DNA from: JAGVPT01 sp035505655
GTDB taxonomy: Bacteria > Bacteroidota > Ignavibacteria > UBA10030 > UBA8401
DNA length: 64,000 nucleotides
NCBI GenBank assembly: GCA_035505655.1
Contig: DATJQP010000125.1
Coordinates: forward strand, 37,985 to 101,984
Reading direction: 5' to 3'
Shown here piece by piece: positions 18,018-25,484 of the stretch (its first letter is position 1; each line of letters opens with the position of its first letter). The position numbers were made by a program, and so were the translations under genes. The notes beneath the pieces are model-generated. The model saw nothing but the letters and a program-made list of their open reading frames with translations. It did not search any database and was not told where the DNA came from.

Positions 18018-19082
18018 TCATTCGTTCGAAGAGAGTCGCATGACTTCCGCTTCCGCAAATTGTCCCTTCCTCACGAGCAGGGATTCACCCACCTCGAGTG
18101 TCGTTTTCAGAAGCGAACGATGTCGACGTTTCGTGGCAGGGTTCGCAATTTCCGAAAAGAGGATTTCCACAGCCTGCTGCCCTAGCGCGACGGGGGGGCA
18201 ATCGATGATCGTGAGTTTCGGCTGAAGAAGCTCCGCAAATTCACTATGGCCGAAGGCGACAACGCCGATGCCGTCGGGAATCGCAAGCTTCACCTCCTTG
18301 ATTGCTTTGTAGGCTCCCTGGGCAATCCGGTCGTTTGCCGCGAAGATAACATCCGGACGATCGCGGGCTTGCAGAAGTCTCAGGAAGCCCTCGTAGCCGG
18401 ACGAACGGTCGAACCCGCCCGAGATAATCCAGTCATTTCTGCGTGGTATCCCGTGTTTCTTGAGGGCGGCGAGATACCCTGCCATCCGGTTGCGCCCGAT
18501 CGCCAGCGTCTGGCTTCCGGCGAGATGTCCGATTTTGTCGTAGCCGGATGAAATCACAAACTCTACGAGTTTCTGAGCCGCCTTCCGATTGTCGACGGCG
18601 ACGGTGCTGAATTCCGAGGAGTCCGGCACCCGATCGAAGAAGACGAGCGGAACATCCATCTTTCGGGCTTGATCGAAGATCGTCCAATCATCGGGATCCT
18701 TCGAGAGAGCGACGAGCAATCCATCGACGCGATACGACAGCAGGGTATGAATATTCTCACGTTCGGTCTCGGCATTTTCGTCAGACACCGTAAGGATGAC
18801 GTGGTACCCCCGAGCCGTTGCTTTGTCGATGATCCCGCGAATCGCGCGGGAGAAAAAGGAATTCGAGATGTCGGGAATAACGACGCCGATCGTATTCGTC
18901 CTGCGCATTTGAAGCGAGCGGGCGCCATGATGGATGATGTAGCCTGCTTCGGCAGCGGCTGCCCTCACTTTTCGCTTCATCTCCGTCGAGATGTCGGCAT
19001 CTTCGCTGAGCGCCTTTGAAACGGTGACGCGGCTGACGCCGAGCTTCTTCGCAATGTCCTTTTGTGTGATGTGCCTTGCCAT
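18018..19082 (-). CDS. LacI-family transcriptional regulator
   Basis: A 354-residue one-component repressor or activator. The N-terminal helix-turn-helix (residues 5-50) reads TQKDIAKKLGVSRVTVSKAL, followed by a hinge helix (HHGARSLQMRRT). The periplasmic-binding-protein-like ligand domain starts at NTIGVVIPDISNSFFS and includes DVIFAANDRIAQGA and a C-terminal ESLLVRKGQ. Such proteins usually bind a sugar and repress carbohydrate genes. The operator-like 14-mer before its own start (19125-19138) implies autoregulation. The same site before the TonB receptor suggests that uptake is the main target. The neighbouring GH43 gene has no visible copy of the site. The sugar is not deducible; xylo- or arabino-oligosaccharide is an inference from context. 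Confidence 0.93.
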   Translation of the reverse strand: MARHITQKDIAKKLGVSRVTVSKALSEDADISTEMKRKVRAAAAEAGYIIHHGARSLQMRRTNTIGVVIPDISNSFFSRAIRGIIDKATARGYHVILTVSDENAETERENIHTLLSYRVDGLLVALSKDPDDWTIFDQARKMDVPLVFFDRVPDSSEFSTVAVDNRKAAQKLVEFVISSGYDKIGHLAGSQTLAIGRNRMAGYLAALKKHGIPRRNDWIISGGFDRSSGYEGFLRLLQARDRPDVIFAANDRIAQGAYKAIKEVKLAIPDGIGVVAFGHSEFAELLQPKLTIIDCPPVALGQQAVEILFSEIANPATKRRHRSLLKTTLEVGESLLVRKGQFAEAEVMRLSSNE

Positions 19083-19124
19083 TCTATGTCGGCGGCGCCT
19101 GAAAAGATCGTGTAATTGTCGTAG

Positions 19125-19138
19125 CTTACACGAGTAAG
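19125..19138. promoter_or_regulatory. LacI-family operator, probable autoregulatory site
   Basis: CTTACACGAGTAAG, identical to the site at 16768-16781, with central CG and 5-bp inverted arms. It lies 43 bases upstream of the ATG of the LacI-family gene, where bound repressor would cover the promoter. Confidence 0.75.
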
Positions 19139-19228
19139 TAAACGAATTTTTGGTCTTATGTCAAGAGGGGATGCGCGATGGCGGGCCGGGCTGCGTCGCG
19201 TGGATCGGGGTGATTAAACGGAATGCAA

Positions 19229-19556
19229 GCCCCGTCAGGGGCGGCATGTGCTTTTTACGTCCGTGGACAACCACGATACGGATCGGGGAGGATCGATGGA
19301 GATATCCTTATGGAAGGCAGACAGCGAGCCCCGTAGGGGCGAGACGTCCATAGCAACGAACGGAGGGAAAATCATTTGAGCCCCGTCAGGGGCGGCATGT
19401 GCTTTTGCGTCCGTGGACAACCGCGATACGGATCGGGGAGGATCGATGGAGATATCCTTATGGAAGGCAGACCGCCAGCCCCGTAGGGGCGAGATGTCCA
19501 TAGCAACGAACGGAGGGAAAATCATTTGAGCCCCGTCAGGGGCGGCATGTGCTTTT
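19229..19556. repeat. Tandem array of a 150-bp repeat with GCCCCGT palindromes
   Basis: Two complete units (19229-19379, 19380-19529) and the start of a third (19530-19556). Each unit contains two short palindromes, GCCCCGTCAGGGGC (19229, 19380, 19530) and GCCCCGTAGGGGC (19328, 19478). They are joined by conserved sequence including TCGATGGAGATATCC and CATAGCAACGAACGGAGG. The units are almost identical. On the minus strand the array stays open and gives a repetitive peptide, which I do not regard as a gene. It resembles repetitive extragenic palindromes. Confidence 0.85.
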
Positions 19557-19651
19557 GTATTTGCGGCGAGCAAAAATATTGTGGCCGTGGCGCCCAGGGT
19601 CATCGGTTCAGCAAGATCGTACCAATGATCCGGCGTGGAAGCCGACTGAAG

Positions 19652-21931
19652 CTATTTCAGGAGAATGAGCTTTCGCGTTGCCGTCAAAGCCCCTTCGGCG
19701 AGGCGGTAGAAGTAGACACCGCTCGAGAGACCACGCCCATCGAAGCTCACCACGTGGTCGCCCGCCGGCTGCACGCCCTCCGAAAGAGTCGCGACTTCGC
19801 GGCCGAGGATGTCATAAACTCTCAACGAAGCGTAACCGGGATCGGAGAGGGAGTACCTTATCCGGGTCGTCGGATTGAACGGGTTGGGATAATTCTGATC
19901 CAGCTCGAAGAATGAGGGAACGAACTCGGACCTTTCGGGGCCGACGGATGTCTCGGGATGGGTGCTGTCTTTGAAGACGAGCGATTGGAGCATAAAAAGC
20001 TTTCCGCTTCCTGCTCCGGTGAACTTGAGGTAGACGTCGTGCATTCCAAAAAATGGGGTCTGGATGCTTCCCGAGAACGTCGCGTAGTTGCTCCAACTCC
20101 CCGTCGTATCGATCGTGCATGAGGCGATCTTCGTTCCGGTGTCGAGCGAATCGAGCCACACCTCGATGACCCCGCCCCCGGAAGCGCATGAAGCGGTCGC
20201 CTGGAACGTATCGGGGAGCTTGTCGTAGCCTGCCTCGCCGAATTCCACTCCGGCATAAAGCGCCCAATCGCCGTTGTGAATATTGTCAAGTGAGCTGATA
20301 CCGTTGACCCTTGCCGAGACTGTCGTTCCGTTCTGGTTTGCGGGACATTCTGCGAGGATTGGCGTGTAGGCGTCCCGGTAGATGTAGCAGTTGAAACGGG
20401 CCGACCGACCCTGCGTGAAGAGACCCTGCCGGTTCCCCGTCCACGAATTGTAGTTTGATTGCAGACCGTCCATGTCCGCAACATTGATGCTGTTTCCGAC
20501 CTGGCCCCAGTTGTGGGCATCGGCGCTGCAATACCCGGTCAGGACGTGATTGACCCGCACGAGCTTCAGCCACACGATCGTGTTCGAGCCGGTGAGGGGG
20601 GATTTTACCGTGTAGAGCGTCGACTCGTAGCTGAAGCCGATGATCTTGTTGCCCAGGCTGTCGACGGAACTGTAGAGCTTCGCGTACAGCGTCTGCAGGC
20701 CGTTGAAGATCCAGATCCCCGCCTGATCGGTCGTCGCCTGCGGACTGAAATCCACATACGTCATGAGAGAATAATTATGCTCGGCGTCGTTTTTGATGAT
20801 CGTGTTCGCCTTTCCCTTGGGCGAAAGAGTGATCCAGCCCGTTCCCTGCGGCGTCACGAACGATCCTGTCGGAGTATATCCAAGAAACGACCACTCGGGA
20901 TTCAGGTCCGACGATTCAAAGAAGTCGGCGTGAGGAACCATCCAGGGTATGCCGCTGCTCGGAAGCATCGGCGCGGTTCGGGGAACATTCGTCGGATAAT
21001 CGGCGGTCGGTTTGCCGGTGCTGTCATAACGAACCTGGTTGAGAAGCCCTTGCCGGCCCTGGCCGTACCATTCATTGTTGTTCCCGTTGCGCCAGAGAGG
21101 ATGGACGACCCAGCTCGTGCTGTCGTCGAGCATCACCGCGGCCGAACAATGGTTCGGATTCTGAAACAACGCTCCCGAGGCCTGCCGGTCGGAAAGGTTA
21201 AAGAAATCCCCGAGGTTTGTCCATGCCGACGAGCTGTCGGTAAGCGTGCGGCTGCGTAGCACCTTCTCTCCCCCCGAGACGTCGCGGGCGAAGACATAAT
21301 AATAGTAGCCGTTGTGTTTCCACATCACCGGACCTTCCGCCCAGCTGTACGGGTAGCTCGGTGCCGGGTTGATCCAGCAAAGGTTGTAGACCGCTCCGCT
21401 CGGCTGACCGTCGGGGCCAAGTTGTACGACCCAGTTATTAACCTGACCGTTCTTCACGAGCAGGTACCAGCTTCCGTCATCGTCGATGAAGATCGAGTTA
21501 TCATATCCAAGGCCGGGAACGGGGGAGGGAGTGCTCATGAGGGTTGGAAGCGACCAGGGGCCGCGGACATTGTCGGCTGTCACGAAGTACATCTGGTTGC
21601 CCCGGGAGAAGAAGTCCCACCACTTGTTCCCGTGATTGACAACCTGGCCACCCCAGCACCCTCCGGCCGGAGCGTCGCCGTATTGCGCCCATGATGCGCT
21701 TACGGGTTGCGCGACCGCCTCCCAGTGGACAAGGTCGGTGGAATGATAGATGACCGGCGTGGGGTTGAAGGATGATCCCGTTGTGTAGTAGTCGTTCCCC
21801 ACCCTGGACAACGTGCAATCGGGATGGTCCCCCGGGATGACCGGATTCATAAAGGTCTGGAATGAGGCGGATTGTCCGACCAGACGAAGTGTAACAACAA
21901 TGCATGCCGCCGAAATCAATGATGCTCTCAT
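19652..21931 (-). CDS. GH43 arabinofuranosidase/xylosidase-type enzyme with C-terminal modules and T9SS tail
   Basis: Secreted 759-residue glycoside hydrolase. Signal peptide at residues 1-23. The five-bladed propeller has the expected GH43 residues: base Asp38 in GDHPDC, Asp144 in GYDNSIFIDDDG and acid Glu199 in SWAEGP. A beta-sandwich of the kind common in long GH43 enzymes follows (about 325-520, FESSDLNPEWSFLGY), then a CBM6-like module (about 535-660, ending DVYLKFTGAGSG). The end is a T9SS type-A tail (NYPNPFNPTTRI, YDILGREVATL). GH43 members act on arabinoxylan, arabinan or xylo-oligosaccharides; the two C-terminal modules favour a polymer such as arabinoxylan. It lies next to a LacI-family regulator and TonB receptors on the same strand, with a GH10 gene further left. 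Confidence 0.92.
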   Translation of the reverse strand: MRASLISAACIVVTLRLVGQSASFQTFMNPVIPGDHPDCTLSRVGNDYYTTGSSFNPTPVIYHSTDLVHWEAVAQPVSASWAQYGDAPAGGCWGGQVVNHGNKWWDFFSRGNQMYFVTADNVRGPWSLPTLMSTPSPVPGLGYDNSIFIDDDGSWYLLVKNGQVNNWVVQLGPDGQPSGAVYNLCWINPAPSYPYSWAEGPVMWKHNGYYYYVFARDVSGGEKVLRSRTLTDSSSAWTNLGDFFNLSDRQASGALFQNPNHCSAAVMLDDSTSWVVHPLWRNGNNNEWYGQGRQGLLNQVRYDSTGKPTADYPTNVPRTAPMLPSSGIPWMVPHADFFESSDLNPEWSFLGYTPTGSFVTPQGTGWITLSPKGKANTIIKNDAEHNYSLMTYVDFSPQATTDQAGIWIFNGLQTLYAKLYSSVDSLGNKIIGFSYESTLYTVKSPLTGSNTIVWLKLVRVNHVLTGYCSADAHNWGQVGNSINVADMDGLQSNYNSWTGNRQGLFTQGRSARFNCYIYRDAYTPILAECPANQNGTTVSARVNGISSLDNIHNGDWALYAGVEFGEAGYDKLPDTFQATASCASGGGVIEVWLDSLDTGTKIASCTIDTTGSWSNYATFSGSIQTPFFGMHDVYLKFTGAGSGKLFMLQSLVFKDSTHPETSVGPERSEFVPSFFELDQNYPNPFNPTTRIRYSLSDPGYASLRVYDILGREVATLSEGVQPAGDHVVSFDGRGLSSGVYFYRLAEGALTATRKLILLK

Positions 21932-22151
21932 TTTCCTCTCCTAGGTTTCCTGCTACGACAAATCACACGAAAAGATCAAAAACAATCACCCCAACGAGCG
22001 TTCCGGCTTGAAGGTCTCGGAGAGATCCTTCCGCTGCAAACTTTGTCAATGCCAGATCCTGTAAAATGAGCAACGGCAATGGACTGACACATTCTGCGTT
22101 CCCAACGAATCTCCGTCCCGCCTGCGGCTGCCTGGACCGAGACTCGCCCGA

Positions 22152-22544
22152 CTATTTCTTTGGCATCGACACCGAGATCTTATATCCGTCCGGGTCGGTC
22201 AATCGGATAAGGCGCACGCCCCACGACATATCGGTTGGCTCGAGGTCGAGCTTCCCACCTTGTTGTTTTATCCGCGCCGCGAAAGCGTCGATGTCGGTGT
22301 CGGTAGTGATCCGGATCGAGAAGCCGAGACCTTTGATCCGCTCCCATCCTTTTGCCCCATCATCCTGATTGATCGTGAGACGGATATCTCCGGACTTGAG
22401 GGCAACTCCCCTCAGGACACCGTCACGCTCGATCTTCCGGTCGATTTCAAAACCGATGACGTCGGTATACCAGGCGAGACTTTTTTGAAGCTCTTTGACG
22501 GTAAGCGAAAGAGTGAGGGCTGTGGCGTGGAAGGGAGTGGGCAT
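22152..22544 (-). CDS. VOC-superfamily (glyoxalase/bleomycin-resistance fold) protein
   Basis: A 130-residue single-domain protein with the paired beta-alpha-beta pattern of the VOC fold: LTVKELQKSLAWYTDVIGFE at the N-terminus and the typical DPDGYKISV near the C-terminus. The metal-binding positions of true glyoxalase I are not all evident, so a small metalloenzyme or binding protein of unknown substrate is more likely. It stands alone between the GH43 gene and a repeat-rich spacer. Confidence 0.85.
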   Translation of the reverse strand: MPTPFHATALTLSLTVKELQKSLAWYTDVIGFEIDRKIERDGVLRGVALKSGDIRLTINQDDGAKGWERIKGLGFSIRITTDTDIDAFAARIKQQGGKLDLEPTDMSWGVRLIRLTDPDGYKISVSMPKK

Positions 22545-22563
22545 ATTGTTGTCCGTTCGTTGT

Positions 22564-22735
22564 TAGTTCGAGGTTTGGAGTTCTGATTTCGCAAGGCTTG
22601 ATTCTGAGTTCTAGGTCCTGGGACCAAGGTCCGGAGTCCAAGGTTCGGAGTCGAATTCCTCGGTTGCTGTCCTTACTTCTCACATCTTGCTCGTCATTCC
22701 CCGCTCCTTACTCAAGACTCCAGAGTCACACAGGT
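22564..22735. repeat. Degenerate heptamer repeat locus A
   Basis: The spacer can be cut into consecutive 7-base words that vary but keep a pattern. The first half reads GGTTTGG, AGTTCTG, ATTTCGC, then later AGTTCTA, GGTCCTG, GGACCAA, GGTCCGG, AGTCCAA, GGTTCGG. The second half changes to pyrimidine-rich words: CTTACTT, CTCACAT, CTTGCTC, CCCGCTC, CTTACTC. About 24 words in register. No coding frame fits. Similar loci with other word sets lie at 23027-23194, 46225-46384 and 61675-61731. Confidence 0.65.
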
Positions 22736-22780
22736 TGGGGTTGATGAATATCGGCAAAAGATAATCTAAGGAGGAGGTGA

Positions 22781-22990
22781 ATGAAGCGCAAGAGAGAACG
22801 ATCGATTGCTTCTGATACGCTAGAAGTAGATTGTCGCGGGGTTAAAGGGTTGAAGAGACCCCTCCTGCTGAGGCAATCCGGGAAGATCAACTCCTTGCAG
22901 ACTCTGATCCATTCTCCCTCCACCCGCACAGAACACTCTTCCAGCGGAGGAGATTCTGCCGTGTCACCGAAGCTTCAGTACTCAGCTTGA
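22781..22990 (+). CDS. Possible small protein, doubtful
   Basis: A 69-codon frame preceded by an excellent AAGGAGGAGGTGA. The product is basic and shows no signal peptide, helix or known motif. The stretch around its start (GGAGGTGA, then CAAGAGAGAAC) resembles the duplicated leader element at 9940-10087, so the ribosome-binding match may belong to that element rather than to a gene. It lies between two heptamer-repeat tracts in an otherwise non-coding spacer. Confidence 0.15.
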   Translation: MKRKRERSIASDTLEVDCRGVKGLKRPLLLRQSGKINSLQTLIHSPSTRTEHSSSGGDSAVSPKLQYSA

Positions 22991-23026
22991 TTTAGGGCGG
23001 CCGGGGGCAAAAGATGGTGCTTCTTG

Positions 23027-23194
23027 GATAGAATACAGAATACAGGAGACAGAAAAGACAAGTCGTAGGATATAGAATCCAAGAGAGAAGAAGCGACGAT
23101 GAGCTTTTGACCTTGTCTCTCTCTTTGGAAAGAAAGGCAAAGGTGGAATCGGCCGCGAGCTTATCTCTTTTCTCTTCTCTCTTCTTTCTTCACA
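23027..23194. repeat. Degenerate heptamer repeat locus B
   Basis: Left half (23027-23103) in register: GATAGAA, TACAGAA, TACAGGA, GACAGAA, AAGACAA, then GATATAG, AATCCAA, GAGAGAA, GAAGCGA. Right half (about 23164-23191): TCTCTTT, TCTCTTC, TCTCTTC, TTTCTTC, the pyrimidine counterpart. The purine-rich and pyrimidine-rich halves could pair as a long imperfect hairpin. The core of the left half recurs at locus D (61681-61705). It lies just after the stop of the minus-strand vWA gene at 23204. Confidence 0.65.
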
Positions 23195-23203
23195 CCGGCG
23201 CGA

Positions 23204-25471
23204 CTATTTCATCAGAAGCATTCGTTTTGTCTGAACGAACGTTCCCGCGGAAAGTCGGTAGAAATAGGCGCCGCTTGGGAGTGAGGAGCCGTTGAAGCTG
23301 GCCGTGTAGATTCCCCGGGGCATTTGCTCATTGATAAGCACCGCGACTCTTTCTCCCAGCGTGTTGTAGACCGCGAGTGAAACGAACCCAGCCTCCGCTA
23401 CGGAGTATTCGATCTGCGTGACGGGATTGAACGGGTTCGGAAAATTCTGCCCGAGGTCAAACAACACCGGCGAAGCGCCGTCGGGGTTCACGATGTCTGA
23501 AAAAAGAGAAGTTCCGTCATCGGTGACGAGCTCGATACGGTAGAAGACCTTTCCTTTCGGTGCGGAGAGGTCAAAATAGGAACCCGTATCCCCCCCGACC
23601 GATGCGATAAGCCGGAGCGCCTCGTCGGCCGGCGTCTTGCGGTAGATGTTCACCCTCTTCACCCTCGCGGGGAGCGAGGCCTTCCATACTATCGACACCC
23701 CTGTCGCAGTACGGGTTGCCGCCACAGCGGACAGGGTCACCTGCTCCGCGACCGGTGTTCCTCCCGAAACGTTTTGATCGGCGACATAAGCCGTATACAT
23801 GCACCTTACCCCGTAGCCGAGGCTCAGGGCGATGTCGGCCTTCTTCAGTGAGTCGGTGGCGCCGTACACGGAGATTGTCCTCTCAATGTCGTCGATCTTC
23901 TCCTTCGCCCAGAATATTTTGGCAAAATCGTTTTCCGTTTTCGATGCGGAGAACGTCAACGGCAGGTCGAGGAATGTCGGCCCCGCGGATGTCCATCCCG
24001 CAAGCGACAGGGTGAGAGTCCCCGGCGTTTTGTATCTCCCTGCGAGGAACATCCTTGAACCCTTAAAGAGGTTCGGAAGTCCGACTGGGAGGAGGTCGTA
24101 GACGCTCGAGCTGATCTCATAACGGACATCCCGCCAAACGGGATAGCTCACCTCATCGAATAGTCTCAGCATTTCGCCGGTGATGTCCCCGTTGGTCGGG
24201 AAAAAAGTCGGGTAGCCGTAGTTCAGGTACGCAAGCATCTCAAGACGCTGGCGCCCCGCGGTTGTTGCGACCGAAACGGGGAAGATTGCCGCCTTCAGCG
24301 TATTCTGTGCACGGACCGCCTTCGGATCAATCACCACCTTGCCGTCGCTGACAAGGATGATGAAATTGTTTGCATCGGGATTCTTGAATATTCCGAGCGA
24401 GGCCGTCAGCGCAGAGGAGAGGTTAGACCCGGGGCTGTAGCCGAGTGATGTGAGATAGGCCACCGCGGAATCGGTCATTGCCCCGGTTGCCGGGAGAAGC
24501 CGGGAGCTCCAAACCCGAACGCTGTAATCGAACGCAACGACGGAAAACGAATCGGCCGCGCCAAGGTTCCTGATGCATCCCGAGATTGCTTCCTTGCTTG
24601 CGTCGAGCGACTCGTTGAGAAGCTCCGAGCTGCAGTCGACGACAAAGACGACGTTTTTCGGCAACACGGTTGCATCCGCTCCTCCGCTCGGCGGGTTCAG
24701 CATCATGACGAAATGCCCGTCCATCGTGTCGCTTGCCACCGAATAGAAATCGATGCCGAGTGAGTCGTGCTTTACGCTGTATGAGAAGGAAAGGTCGCTC
24801 GTGAGGTACATTTTTGGCTGGTCGGCTGAGACGATAAGATGTCTGGCATCCTGCGTCGTCATCGTCGGCGATGAAATTCCCACGAGGTTGGTCGTTTGGA
24901 TGTCCCCGGTGGCATTGACCCGGAAGGTGAACGAGACATCGTCGATCGGATAAGGAGAAAAGTCGGAAGTGCCGAGCGGGTAGTGATACTCCACAGTTCC
25001 CTGGTGAAAATCACAGAGCGAGAGATATTCCAGCTGCACGCGCTGGAGAGCTCCCGCCGCAATCCCGTGGATGAGGATCCGGATTGCGTTCGGCCCGAGG
25101 TAGATGTTCAGTGAGGCATCAATCCCCCCGGATCCTGTCCCCGGATTTGGAGCCTGATCCTTTACCTGGAGAACGGCCTTGTAGGCGCTGTCCCCCACCC
25201 AATAGGTGAAGTTCGTAGCCCGGGCATCGGGAGGAAGCGGGAATGAAAAGATGGCGTCCGTGGAGGCATCCCATTCATTGACGAACTCCTGATAGACCTT
25301 CGTTTGCGCTACCTGCCCGTACATCGTCACGTCGACATTCGTCGTCCTGTGGCGGAGAAAGTCTTTGGGATACGATGTACTGACCGGGCGCATGAGGCCG
25401 TCGGCCATCGCCGTAAGCGCAGGGAACGCGGAGGCAAGAAGGAGAAGGATGATTCGCGAGTATGACCTCAT
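23204..25471 (-). CDS. Secreted VIT/vWA-domain protein with T9SS tail, third gene of vWA operon
   Basis: A 755-residue exported protein. Signal peptide at residues 1-23. A VIT-like domain (about 40-165) is seen by TKVYQEFVNEW and the FSFPLPPDA motif. The vWA domain (about 272-440) begins at NVVFVVDCSSEL. Its metal-binding motif reads D279-C-S281-S-E283 instead of DxSxS, so metal-dependent binding may be altered. A fibronectin-like strand region follows and then a T9SS type-A tail (NFPNPFNPVTQI, YNTLGERVAVL, KRMLLMK). It starts 13 bases after the stop of the upstream vWA gene and is clearly in the same operon. VIT/vWA proteins generally act in surface protein-protein contacts; the partner is unknown. 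Confidence 0.85.
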   Translation of the reverse strand: MRSYSRIILLLLASAFPALTAMADGLMRPVSTSYPKDFLRHRTTNVDVTMYGQVAQTKVYQEFVNEWDASTDAIFSFPLPPDARATNFTYWVGDSAYKAVLQVKDQAPNPGTGSGGIDASLNIYLGPNAIRILIHGIAAGALQRVQLEYLSLCDFHQGTVEYHYPLGTSDFSPYPIDDVSFTFRVNATGDIQTTNLVGISSPTMTTQDARHLIVSADQPKMYLTSDLSFSYSVKHDSLGIDFYSVASDTMDGHFVMMLNPPSGGADATVLPKNVVFVVDCSSELLNESLDASKEAISGCIRNLGAADSFSVVAFDYSVRVWSSRLLPATGAMTDSAVAYLTSLGYSPGSNLSSALTASLGIFKNPDANNFIILVSDGKVVIDPKAVRAQNTLKAAIFPVSVATTAGRQRLEMLAYLNYGYPTFFPTNGDITGEMLRLFDEVSYPVWRDVRYEISSSVYDLLPVGLPNLFKGSRMFLAGRYKTPGTLTLSLAGWTSAGPTFLDLPLTFSASKTENDFAKIFWAKEKIDDIERTISVYGATDSLKKADIALSLGYGVRCMYTAYVADQNVSGGTPVAEQVTLSAVAATRTATGVSIVWKASLPARVKRVNIYRKTPADEALRLIASVGGDTGSYFDLSAPKGKVFYRIELVTDDGTSLFSDIVNPDGASPVLFDLGQNFPNPFNPVTQIEYSVAEAGFVSLAVYNTLGERVAVLINEQMPRGIYTASFNGSSLPSGAYFYRLSAGTFVQTKRMLLMK

Positions 25472-25484
25472 ATCCGTGTGCCTT

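Noticed and set aside
19235..19603. 122-codon minus-strand frame across the 150-bp repeat array
   Set aside because: Its peptide simply repeats with the DNA units (PDGAQMIFPPFVAMD and similar). It is an open frame produced by a structured repeat, not a gene.
22640..22670. TTCGAATTCC-like stretch resembling a tRNA T-arm
   Set aside because: No acceptor stem or anticodon arm can be drawn; the sequence belongs to heptamer locus A.
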